Shown here: in pieces, positions 1-11,300 of the stretch | How positions within the stretch are numbered: position 1 is the first letter of the stretch | Layout: the number at the start of each line of letters is the position of its first letter | Source: Juglans regia | Taxonomy: Eukaryota; Streptophyta; Magnoliopsida; Fagales; Juglandaceae | NCBI RefSeq assembly: GCF_001411555.2 | Contig: NC_049916.1 | Location: forward strand, 2,790,001 to 2,854,000 | Direction of reading: 5' to 3' | Length of the DNA stretch: 64,000 nucleotides | Program-made: the position numbers and the translations under genes | Notes under the pieces: model-generated | Seen by the model: the letters and a program-made list of their open reading frames with translations, nothing else | What the model was told of the DNA's origin: nothing | Database searches by the model: none

Positions 1-315
1 AAAAGTATATTTTTTATTTTTATTTTAAATTTATTTAATTATTTTATCAAATGTGTATGTTTTATATATTTTAAAATTTTATAAATCATTGTCGGTATTT
101 CTCCATCCGAGATTCTAATTTTATATTTTATAATAAAATTTTAATTTAAAATGACCAAAAAGGGCACTCTCTCCAGTCGTTTTCATGATCGAAGTAAGTA
201 CATGCCATCAGCTTTGAATCTTATCTATCTCATGCAGTGGATGCTTACGTGGACAAAGCGACTCCCAAAACGATCGTAGCGAAGTATTAGGCTGATGCGG
301 AACGTGCCAAACACA

Positions 316-368
316 CACGTGTCACGCTCTTGCTGCCGCTCCCACGTCTTGGTTTTCATCCTCACGTG
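316..368. promoter_or_regulatory. pair of G-box (CACGTG) elements
   Basis: Two perfect palindromic CACGTG hexamers lie at 316-321 and 363-368, 47 bp apart, in a locally GC-richer patch. G-boxes bind bHLH and bZIP factors. In Arabidopsis the iron-deficiency bHLH factors of clade IVc act on E/G-box sites and are themselves BTS targets, so a feedback role is conceivable. The pair is 2 kb from the BTS ATG and could equally serve a gene left of the window. Confidence 0.35.
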
Positions 369-495
369 TCATCATCCGAGAAGGTCCAGTCTTTTAGGAG
401 AGAACAATAGTATTTAATTATTTATCTTTTTTGACTTTTATGCACATAGTCGTTTCACGAATACAATGACACATTGCCCTTCAAACACATTATAA

Positions 496-685
496 GGTTG
501 CGTTTGGATGTTGAAATGAATTTAGTTGAGTTGAGTTGAGATAATAAAATATTGTTAAAATATTATTTATTATTATTATTACTATTTTAAGATTTGAAAA
601 AGTTGAATTATTTATTATATTTTATATTAAGATTTGAAAAAGTTGTAATGATAAGTTGAGAGGAGTTTTAATTCCAAACGTACCC
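496..685 (+). mobile_element. MITE, TAA-flanked (PIF/Harbinger-like)
   Basis: A 190-bp element starts GGTTGCGTTTGGATG and ends with the inverted counterpart ATTCCAAACGTACCC. It is bounded by TAA on both sides (493-495 and 686-688), as expected for Tourist-type MITEs. The interior has GAGTTGAG repeats and ATTATTATT. It is the best-preserved member of a family that recurs in this window on both strands. Confidence 0.75.
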
Positions 686-942
686 TAAGACGGTGCTATT
701 TGAACTGCTATTAGCTGGAGTTTTCATGAGGTATAATTGATTTTTTTTAATTATTTATATATATATATATTAATATTTTTAAATATTTTGTAAAAAATAA
801 AAAAATCAAAATATTATTAAAAAATATTTTCTTAATCACAAAATAAAAAAAAATTAAAAAATAAAATAAAAAATCACAGCAATAAAATATAACGATTGAA
901 TGGAACAGTGAGAGTAGCGTTTTTCTTTTAATAATGAAACAA

Positions 943-1165
943 AGTCTCGTTTTGATTCAGAGTTGATCTCAATTTATCTTATTTTATTTCATCTAATTAT
1001 TACAATTTTCTTAAATTTTTATATAAAATATAATAAACAATTTAAATTTTTCAAATTTTAAAATAATAATAATATTAAAAAATAATATTCTAGTAATATT
1101 TTATTCAATTTTCAACTTTTATCTTAATTCATTTCATATCTGAATCCAAACTAACCCAAAGTCTT
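943..1165 (-). mobile_element. MITE, same family, inverted copy
   Basis: The reverse complement of the family seen at 496-685: it ends CTGAATCCAAACTAACCC and carries the same AATAATAATATT core and the paired TTTCAAATTTT blocks. The ends are degraded, so the boundaries are approximate. Confidence 0.55.
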
Positions 1166-1756
1166 TTCATGTAATGACTATTATGGGTTTGTATGTTTAT
1201 AAACTCAGCATTATCTATTCCATTTATAAAAGAAAAATGGTTTGACTTTGATACGTGGGAATTAAATTGTTTAATGCGAGACGTATTCTATATTCAATAC
1301 AAAATAATAAACGTCCTTTGTTTGACATGTCCACCCAAGCCAATTCCTTTATAAAAGATTCTTATATGTATTCGTACCATTTTTTTAAGTGCATTCTAAT
1401 TCCCTCTCCAATTCACTAAAATCAATTCATTTCTCACTTCACAAAATAGTTGGAACTGATCTTGATTTCGCTACCATTGCTCTCCAAATTCAATTGGTAA
1501 ACTTCACTTTTTATCTAGCTCTTTAAGATCCGTCGACTAGTTTATCTGAAATAAAGAGAATTCTAGATAGAAAAAATCTTGCTCTCTTGTTTGATGTCAG
1601 TACCAATTTGGACATATGTTAAATTAGAAAAAAAAAAAAAAAATTTGTGAAATGTAGTGTTTTGAAAAGGTATCAAGTTAAATAAAAGATTATTTCTTAA
1701 TTAAAATCGAGGTAAACTTTTATATGGTTGATGTGGTCAACGTGAAAGCAGTAAAG

Positions 1757-1962
1757 AAATTTGTCTCATTTGAATAGTGAGATGAGATGATTTTATATAA
1801 AAATTAAAAGTCAAATAAAATATTATTAGAATATTAATTTTTAATGTTATTATTATTTTAAAATTTTAAAAAATTAAATTATTTATTTTATTTTATGTTA
1901 AAATTTTAAAAAATTATAATAATGAGATGATATTGTTTCGGTATTTAAATAATGTCTTATTT
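1757..1962 (+). mobile_element. degenerate MITE of the same family
   Basis: The internal order matches the 496-685 family: GAGATGAGATGA, AATATTATTAGAATATTA, TTATTATTATTTTAAAATTTT, then ATAATAATGAGATGA. The termini are eroded and no target duplication is clear. Confidence 0.45.
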
Positions 1963-2392
1963 TATTCTCTCTTTAAAGAAAGTGGTATAAGTGGCATCAA
2001 TGCCACATGGCCAATAATATTAAAGTAAAGATAAATTTTATGTATTAACTGCAATTTATTTTTATATTATATATTTATAATTTACTTTTATAAGATATAT
2101 GATAGTAAATAGTAATGATAATAGAGTATGGATGTAAGGTAACGAGTAGTATAATAGAATAAAAGTTTCGACTTTTACCTGCCCCAATATGGCAATATGG
2201 AAACTTCCCTTTGCGCCTTCCCCGTTCTCGTTGAACTTGAGGCCTGAGTAGTACATAATACAAAGAAACAAAGCGAGAGAGACCGCAATAGGCACATGGC
2301 TAGAGAGAGAGAGGGGGGCGAGAAATCTAGCGAAGTCGGAATGAACTTTAGGGTTTTGAGAACCTGAATCCGAAATCTGAAACGAAACAAAA

Positions 2393-5300
2393 ATGGCGAC
2401 GCCATTTCCAGGTCTCCAGCACCGAGACGGAGGTGGAGCCGTGACTGTAATGTCGGGCCCGGTGAACCCCATCGACCCTTCAACGTCCAAGGCATGGGTG
2501 AAGAACGACCCGGAACTCAAGCCCCCGATCCTAATCTTCTTGTTCTTCCACAAGGCCATCCGCTCTGAGCTTGAGGGGCTCCATCGTGCTGCCGTGGTTT
2601 TCGCTTCCGGCGGCGGCGATATCAAGCCGTTGTTGGAGCGGTACCGTTTTCTCCGAGGCATTTACAAGCACCACTGCAATGCGGAGGACGAGGTGTGCAT
2701 GTTACAATTGTTTCAGATTGGAAGTCTTTCAGATAAATGTTCACCTCTGTATGTTTGCTTATTTTTGTTTTCACGTTTGCTCAGTTTTGAGGGTTTAGGC
2801 GTTGCGATTATTCAATTTTATTTCATTTGTGGTTTTCTATGCGCATAATTTATTCAGTTAATTTACAAATTTGATGAGTATCAAAGCTATGGTATCCGAA
2901 ATTTACTTGTTTCGTAGTGGTAAAATTATCATCGAACTGAAGGCTTTGATTGATGTTGTTGGCGGCTCGATTCTCTTCTCATTTTCTTAATTCGTTTTTG
3001 TGGAATGTGAGCTGCATGTAAAAGGATAGAAGTTGCGTTCATTTATGTTCATTCGTGTCTCCAAATAAATTTGTGGGTATAGCTTCCTCACTAAGAAGGG
3101 AGAGTACCAGACATTTTTTTGATAAGTAGAGAGGATACCAGACATACTACGTGGCTGGGTCAATATATTACTATTTTTGGATTTCCAAAGATGGTCTTGG
3201 TAATAACTACCATCTATTTGTATCTATGCCTCTTGGTATGCAATCTGCTGGATAAGAAAGTAAGCTTTGATCGGAAGAAAATATGTTTGCTTGTATTTCT
3301 CTCATTTATTAACATATAATCGCATGGAAGATTCAACTTTCTTGTTATATTTAGGACCATTGATATCACTAATTTCTAACCGTGCTACAGGGTTTTGCTT
3401 GGAAGAAAATATTTTTGGTTTTAAATTAGACTTCTTTTTATATTTGGGACCATCAGTTGTCCCTCATTTCTAACGGTGCACATGTCTACCAAAGTTTGTT
3501 GGTTCATTTTGCATCTTTAGAACAAGTTGCAAGTACAAGTAAAGAAAGGTGTTGCCTTTGAACAAATTACATGTTGCTCCCACAAATTTGGTTCGACAAA
3601 GGTTTGAGAGAACGGGTGTTAAACAATAAATGTACACTTTTTCTCATTTTACATGGAGTTTATTTGACTCAGGGCCATTTGGTTTGCATTATGGGTTACA
3701 CCAATGAGGTTTGATACTTTTTCTGGACTCACATTCCTAATTTTTCTCTAATTTAGTAAATGTGCTATTTTTACCAATTGTATGAGGGGTTTTGAGAACT
3801 GGTTCATGTAGGTGGACACTGAATCCAAGTCTTGGTATTCATAGTGTTTTGGCAAACAGCTTCTGGTCTTAATTCTATATAATTCTATTATATAATTTAT
3901 CCATAGGTCTCTCAATAAACATCTATAATAAAAGATTTCCGCACTTTGGCCTAGCTGTTGACCATGGAATGAATGTCCAAGCTTTAAGAATTGCAGTCAC
4001 CTCAATTGATTATTTTTTACATCGTTTAAGGCTTTGTAATTGGATAATTCCATTTTATTGTATACATGTGGAGGCACACCTTACATGTGGTTGTATTGGG
4101 CAGTTCTTGGTTCACCTTTGCAATGTTTTTTATTTTCAGATGCCTTACATCTCTTAAGATATTATTACATCTTTTATAGATCTGAAATTGTAGGTCATCT
4201 TTCCAGCTCTAGATATCCGTGTGAAGAATATTGCCCGAACTTACTCCCTAGAACATGAGGGAGAAATTGTTCTTTTTGATCAGTTGCTTTCTCTACTGGA
4301 GTCAAATATGCAAAGTGAAGAAAGCTATAGAAGGGAGTTAGCCTCTTGTAGTGGAGCTCTTCAAACATCAATTAGCCAGCATATGTCCAAGGAAGAGGCG
4401 CAGGTATTTATTATCTCATTTTTCTAATGATAGCTTTGCTTCATTATCATCGCAGTCTAGGATGTGCTCTGTTGGATTTGATGAATGTTAAACTATAAAT
4501 TTGAAAATATACAATCAATCATGTGTACTGGATTCATCACATATATAAAGAGAGAGGCTTTGTATACTTCCTGTATACTTGGGCTATGCCTATTTCAACA
4601 TCAATAAAATATCTTCTTACTTAATAAAAAAAATAGAAAGAGAGAGGCTTCTTCTTCTCTTGTTTCAACAGTTTCTTTCTTCTGTACATGATGTAATATA
4701 TCCCAAACATGTCTATAATTTGTATCAGGCACCTGTGATTTTCAAGCGCAGATGCCTGCTGCAATTTTTTCTTTTACAACATATGAATGATTCTGGAACC
4801 TAACAACAAGCTATTGAACTATGGCCTACTTTTTCCTTAAGGCTTCTTGCCCAAGGTTTAGTACTCATCACTACTTGCATGCTAAGACAGAATTTTGCAC
4901 TTGTTTTTGGAATCTATCTGAACATCATTTGTTTCCATCTACTTCTGTCTATGTTTGGATGAAAAAGTATGGTGGGGAAGAGAGTTGTTTAAGGATCCCT
5001 TCTCCTTTCCATGTCTCATTCCATGTCCATCCAAATCATCAAGAGTAAAGTGTTTCCCCTTTCTTTTCCTCTATCTCTAAACGCAATGTAAGTTGTAGAA
5101 AATTCAAAATTAGTGGTGGTTAACTCCCTCCAACTTCTCTGCATGTGAAGATTATGTATTGCTCTCGATGGACTTGACAGTCGATAATGAGCTCTCTGCA
5201 TATTACTCAAAAGTCTTTGGGATGGTGTGTTGAAATAAGTTTGGACGTCACCATTTGTTTTGTTTGGCAGGTTTTCCCCTTGCTCATTGAGAACTTTTCA

Positions 5301-8300
5301 ATTGAAGAGCAGGCCAATTTGGTGTGGCAGTTTCTTTGTAGCATTCCTGTGAACATGATGGCAGAATTTCTCCCATGGCTTTCTTCCTCTATATCATCTG
5401 ATGAACGTCAGGATATGCACAAGTGTTTGTGCGAGATAATCCCAGAAGAGAAGCTTCTTCAGCAGGTGAGGGCTCCTATTGGTGGTATTTCATTTCGAAT
5501 GGTTTTTATGAAAAGAGTATGCTAACTTTATCTTGTCTAAAGTGAAGGTTGTATTTGCTTGGATTGAAGGGGAAACTGTCTCTGAAATGCGTAAAAGTTG
5601 CAAAGATGATCTTAAGGTCAGATGTCAAGATTCCAGGATTAGCACCTTTATCAGTCAAACTGAACAAGGGCATGGTGCATGTGAATCTTTAAAAACCAGT
5701 AAAAGGAAGTATATGCAGCTAAATCTTGATCATACAAAACCCAGTATGTCTTGTCCTATAGATGAAATATTGCTTTGGCATAATGCAATAAAAAGAGAGT
5801 TGGATGATATAGCTAAGGTGGCTAGGACAATCCAAATATCTGGAAAATTTTCTGATCTACTTGCATTCAACAAGAGGCTGCAATTCATTGCAGAAGTCTG
5901 CATCTTTCACAGGTTTGGTTTTATGCGGCGCTCCTATTTTTAATTAATGGAACATATGAGTCCCCGAGGCCTGAATATAATCTTTCAATTGTGCTGTATT
6001 TAATGAGCCCTTGTGGAGAAGGACTAGGAATTTCGATGTAGCAGTCCTTGGTAGCATGGCCTAGTGGAAGTCTTGAACCTGTTTTTATTCTTAAAAGATC
6101 TTTTCCAAGTATGGAAGACTTCAAGCAGTGAGGGACACCATTTGCCATCCAAACGGCAACAGGAAATGCCAAAAAAAAAAAAAAAAGAATAAAAAGAAAG
6201 AAAGAAAGATTAGAATGAATGATTCTTAAATGAGAAATGATATTTGCAGTTATATAGTGCGTAAGCGCCGCGCACTCCTTTTGAAAAAAAGTGAGTAAAT
6301 ATGAGACCCACATGAAAAAATTAATTTTTTAATGGTGGATCCCACTCTTTTTCAAAAGGAGTACGCGACGCTTGCAAAACGCATGATTGTATCTAGCATT
6401 ACTCTTGTTAGAGACTTAGAAATGAGCTCGTTTGGGTTACTTTTCATCATGCAGGGGCAGAACTCCCTCAAAGTGCTTGATTTAGGGTACGTTTGGATAG
6501 TGAGAATACTTGAGAATTGTTGAGAATATTTATAAATAATTATAAGTAGAGATTGAAGTGAGTTTGTGGCTTCCGTTGAGAGTATTTTGAATTGTTTGGA
6601 TGTGTGAAGTATGTTGAGTTGTTGACTTTTAGATAGGTAGTTAAAAAAAGTGTGGATCCCATAAATATTATAGTGATTTTATTATAATGATTTTTTAATA
6701 TTAATAAATATTGTAGTGATTTTATTTGATTTTTATATATAATAATGATAAATATTATAATGATTTTATTTTTAATTTATATATAATAGTTATTAAAATT
6801 ATAATAATTTTATTTTCATATATATAATACTGATAAATATTATAGTAATGTTATTTTTTATTTATATATTATAGTGATTTTATTTTTTATTTATATATAA
6901 TAGTGATAAATATTATAGTGATTTTATTTTTTATTTATATATTATAGTGATAAATATTATAGTAATTTTATTTTTTATTTATATATTATAGTGATTTTAT
7001 TTTTTATTTATATATAATAGTGATTTTATTTTTTATTTATATGTTATAGTGATTTTATGTTTTATTTATATATTATAGTGATTTTATTTTTTATTTATAT
7101 ATTATAGTGATTTTATTTTTTATTTATATATTATAGCGATAAATATTATTGATTTTATTTTTTATTTTTATTTAATAGTGATAAATATTATTGATTTTAT
7201 TTTTTATTTATATATAATAGTGATAAATATTATAGTGATTTTATTTTTATTTATATATAATAATAATAAATATTATAGAATGTTTGTGAATAGTTATGAG
7301 TAGAGATTGAAGTGGGTTTGTGGGTCCCATTGAGAGTATTTTAAGTTGTTTGGCATGTGGAGTATTTCTAATAGTACGAGAATACTTTGAAAGTGTTGAG
7401 GTATTTTCGTTACCCAAACGCAGCCTAAGTATTCAAGAGTTTCTGGATATGATGAGGTTTTATGTTTTAGCTTTCTGCCTTCATGGATTCTTGGGTTCTT
7501 TTGAACTTTTTTTTTCATTGAACCTTGGATAAAGAAAGCAATACTAATTTGTAGTGGAGGGTCACATAACAATTACATACGCTTTCTTGTTGGATATGTA
7601 ATGAGTGCCTGCATTTCATTAAATGTGCTTCTCTTGCTCTCTGTCTGTAGCGTTGCTGAGGACAAAGTTATATTCCCTGCTGTAGATGCAAAACTCTCTT
7701 TTGCTGAAGAGCATGCAGAACAAAAAATTCAATTTGACAAGCTTAGGGGGCTGATTGAAAGCATCCAAAGTGCAGAAGCCAACTCAACTTCTGCTGAATT
7801 TTGCACAAAGCTGTGCTCACATGCTGATCAAATAATGGACACCATACAGAAGCACTTCCATGAAGAGGAAGTTCAGGTGAGTACAGTTCCATGAATGGCT
7901 ATTAGCTGAGCCCAGGGGAAGGGGACATTCAGTTAAACCATATTCTGAAATATTTATGCGCATTGTGCCTATGATTTGATGCAATTTTATCAGCATTGAA
8001 GGCTTAAAATACATGGTCAAGCGTCCTAGCTGTGTTAAAAGTTATCTAACAAGTACTTTGCAGGTTCTTCCACTCGCTCGAAAGCATTTTAGTGACAAAA
8101 AACAGCGAGAACTTCTGTATGAGAGCTTATGTGTGATGCCCTTGAAATTGATTGAGTGCGTCTTACCATGGCTGGTAGGATCAGTTGGTGATGAAGCAGC
8201 TAGGTCACTTCTTCATAACATGTATATGGCAGGTTCAATATCCATTCTCAAAATTTTCTTTTTCAATGATATGGACAAGTTCTGGACAAATTATGTAGTC

Positions 8301-11300
8301 TCCTTGTTATTGGTTCCTAACTCATAGAGTTGTTATCTGATGCAGCTCCGGCATCCAATTCTGTGCTGGTCACACTTTTCTCAGGCTGGGCATGTAAAGG
8401 TCGTTCAAGAAATATGTGCTTGTCTTCGAGTACAATTGGTTGTGGCTCAGCTGGGTTCATGACAGGAATAGAAGAATACGTTAAGGAACCACTTTGTGCA
8501 TGTGCCTTGTTGTCTTCTGCCGAGCAAAAACCTCCAATCACTCAAGAAGAAGATGAAAATAGAAGGCCAGTCAAACGTGTAAACACAATACCAGGGGAAG
8601 GCAGTGATGCTTGTCACTTTTCAGGAACTGCAACCATTGAATCATCTTGTAGCAATCAGTCTTTCTGTGTCCCTGGGTTAGGAGTGAATGACAAAAATCT
8701 AGGAGCGATCTCTTTAGCTGCAGGAAAGTCTCTACGCTCCCTTTCTTTTAGTCCTGCTCCTTCTCTAAACTCAAGTATTTTTAACTGGGAAATAGATGTA
8801 GCCTTTGCCAATGCTGGATCTGCAATGCGACCCATTGATAACATATTTAAATTTCATAAAGCCATTCGCAAAGACTTGGAGTATTTGGATGTTGAATCTG
8901 GAAAGCTTAATGATTGTAATGAGACCTTTCTTAGGCAGTTCACTGGCAGATTTCTTTTTTTATGGGGTTTATATAGAGCTCACAGTAATGCAGAGGATGA
9001 TATAGTATTTCCAGCACTAGAATCTAAAGAGGCTCTTCATAATGTGAGCCACTCATATACTCTGGACCACAAACAGGAAGAGAAACTATTTGAGGATATT
9101 TCTTCTGCGCTTTCTGAGCTTACTCAACTGCATGAGCACGTGAATGGTAAAAACTTAGCGGATCATTTAGCTGGAAAAAACTTTATCCCTTCTGATCACA
9201 ATAATATTATGAGAAAGTATGATGAGCTCTCCACTAAGCTTCAGGGCATGTGCAAATCCATCAGAGTGACATTGGATCAACATGTTTTCCGTGAAGAACT
9301 TGAATTGTGGCCACTGTTTGACAGACATTTTTCAGTTGAAGAACAGGACAAAATTGTGGGTAGAATAATTGGTACTACCGGTGCAGAGGTCCTTCAGTCG
9401 ATGTTGCCGTGGGTTACTTCTGCTCTTACTCATGAGGAGCAAAGTAAAATGATGGACACATGGAAGCATGCAACTAAAAATACAATGTTCAGTGAGTGGC
9501 TTAATGAATGGTGGGAAGGAACTTCTGCTGCATTTCCACATACAACAACATCCAGGAGTAGCATTTCACTAGGTTTGTGCAGTGTTTTTGTTAGTTATGC
9601 TTTTGTGATTTTATTTTATGGTCTTATCATCTCTAGAGGTGCCATTATAAAATCTAAGTGTGCTGTAGATTTCACTTTGTTAGAATTCCTTCTTATGAGT
9701 TCAAAATTTACTATATTAGGCACTGATGCCTATGAAAGCTTGGACCACAGTGATCTCACTTTCAAGCCTGGATGGAAAGATATATTTAGGATGAATCAAA
9801 ATGAGCTTGAATCTGAAATAAGAAGAGTTTCTCAGGATCCAACTCTTGATCCGAGAAGAAAAGCATATCTTACTCAAAATCTTATGACCAGGTCAGTTTA
9901 TGCTGTGACCCAAACTTACATCCAACTATTTATATTAATATGCTTTTTCATGTTCTGATATATATTACTGGGTTATGGTAGTCGGTGGATAGCATCTCAG
10001 CAGAAGTTACTTCAGGAAACAGAAGGTGAAAGCTCAAATTCAAGAGATATACTTGATTGTGCTCCGTCATATTGCGATCCAGAGAAACAGTTACATGGGT
10101 GTGAGCATTACAAAAGAAATTGCAAACTTCGTGCTGCTTGCTGTGGCAAGTTATTTACCTGCAGGTTCTGCCATGACGAAGTCAGTGACCACTCGATGGA
10201 TCGGTAAGTTTGCACCTTATATATTCTGATTGGTTATCACTGGAATCCTATATGTGATGTTTTATTTTTTTAATATGAATTCATTTGCAGGAAGGCTACA
10301 GCTGAAATGATGTGTATGCAGTGCTTGAAAATTCAGGATGTTGGACCAGTTTGCTCAACTCCTTCCTGTGGTGGACTCTCGATGGCAAAGTACTATTGCA
10401 GTGTTTGCAAATTTTTTGATGATGAAAGGTCATTTTTTGTTGCAACTTTTTCCTCCCTAATTATCATTAATGAAATCAGGTTTTAGTTTTTTCAGAGTAG
10501 TAGAGTTGGTTAGATGCTTTGGCAGAATGCTAATTTTTTGGAGTGGAATTGAGGTCTTTGAGGGATTCTGTTTTTATTTGTTATTTTTTGCAGGTGGGGT
10601 AGGGCAGAACTGTGGGTTTTGAGTTGAAATTATATATTGTCCGAATGTAGAGTGCATCTTTATCATTTTTTTCCTTCTTGTTAAATCATTGTCTTTGTGT
10701 ATGCATAATTTTGATTGATTGCAGATTTGGGGGTATTTTTTTGATAAATATGTGTGGATATGTGTGGATACATGTTACGTACTGAATGCAGTCAATTTAC
10801 TTTTTGATAAGTTTTGGTGTTATAGTTTCCACAGTAACAGAACTACTTTTTTCGATAAATATGGTAACAGACTACCATTTAGGCCGTATGAATATGATAA
10901 ATGTTGGTTCAGTTCAGTTTAGTACTTTTTTATTTATGAGTGTAGTAAACTTAACTCATAAAAAAAAGTTTAGTACTCAGATTCAATTGTTTTTAGTCAA
11001 AAAAGAAGATTTTCTGAAGTGAATTTCTTTTTTTTCCCTATATTTTTATTTCAGGACAGTATATCATTGCCCTTTCTGCAATTTATGCCGTCTTGGGAAG
11101 GGGCTTGGTATTGACATCTTTCATTGCATGACATGCAATTGTTGCCTGGGAAGAAATTTAGTGGATCACAAGTGCTGGGAGAAAGGTTTGGAAACCAACT
11201 GTCCTATTTGCTGTGATTTTATGTTCACATCAAGTGCGAGTGTCAGAGCACTCCCATGTGGTCATTTTATGCATTCAGCTTGCTTCCAGGTCTATATTTT

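Larger units (their letters stand above)
1..2392. other. intergenic region upstream of the BTS gene
   Basis: No coding sequence was recognised. The stretch is AT-rich and holds three related MITE copies (496-685, 943-1165, 1757-1962) and two G-box hexamers (316-321, 363-368). A promoter-like patch lies at 1345-1510: a TATA-like CTTTATAAAAG near 1349, then a pyrimidine-rich leader and GGTAAAC, which could be a splice donor of an unseen 5' UTR exon. The last ~130 bases before the ATG at 2393 are richer in G and A and probably belong to the BTS leader. The transcription start cannot be fixed from sequence. Confidence 0.6.
5913..7650 (+). other. BTS intron 4, filled by two mobile elements
   Basis: At 1738 bp this is the longest BTS intron. 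It contains a palindromic MITE (6234-6400) and a 941-bp element with a minisatellite core (6485-7425). The conserved exon ends at CTTTCACAG/GTTTGG and resumes at CTGTAG/CGTTGC, so coding is unaffected. Confidence 0.85.

Noticed and set aside
1345..1510. A TATA-like box and pyrimidine leader suggesting a separate small gene
   Set aside because: No coding frame follows. It may be a distal BTS 5' UTR exon, but this cannot be decided without transcript data.
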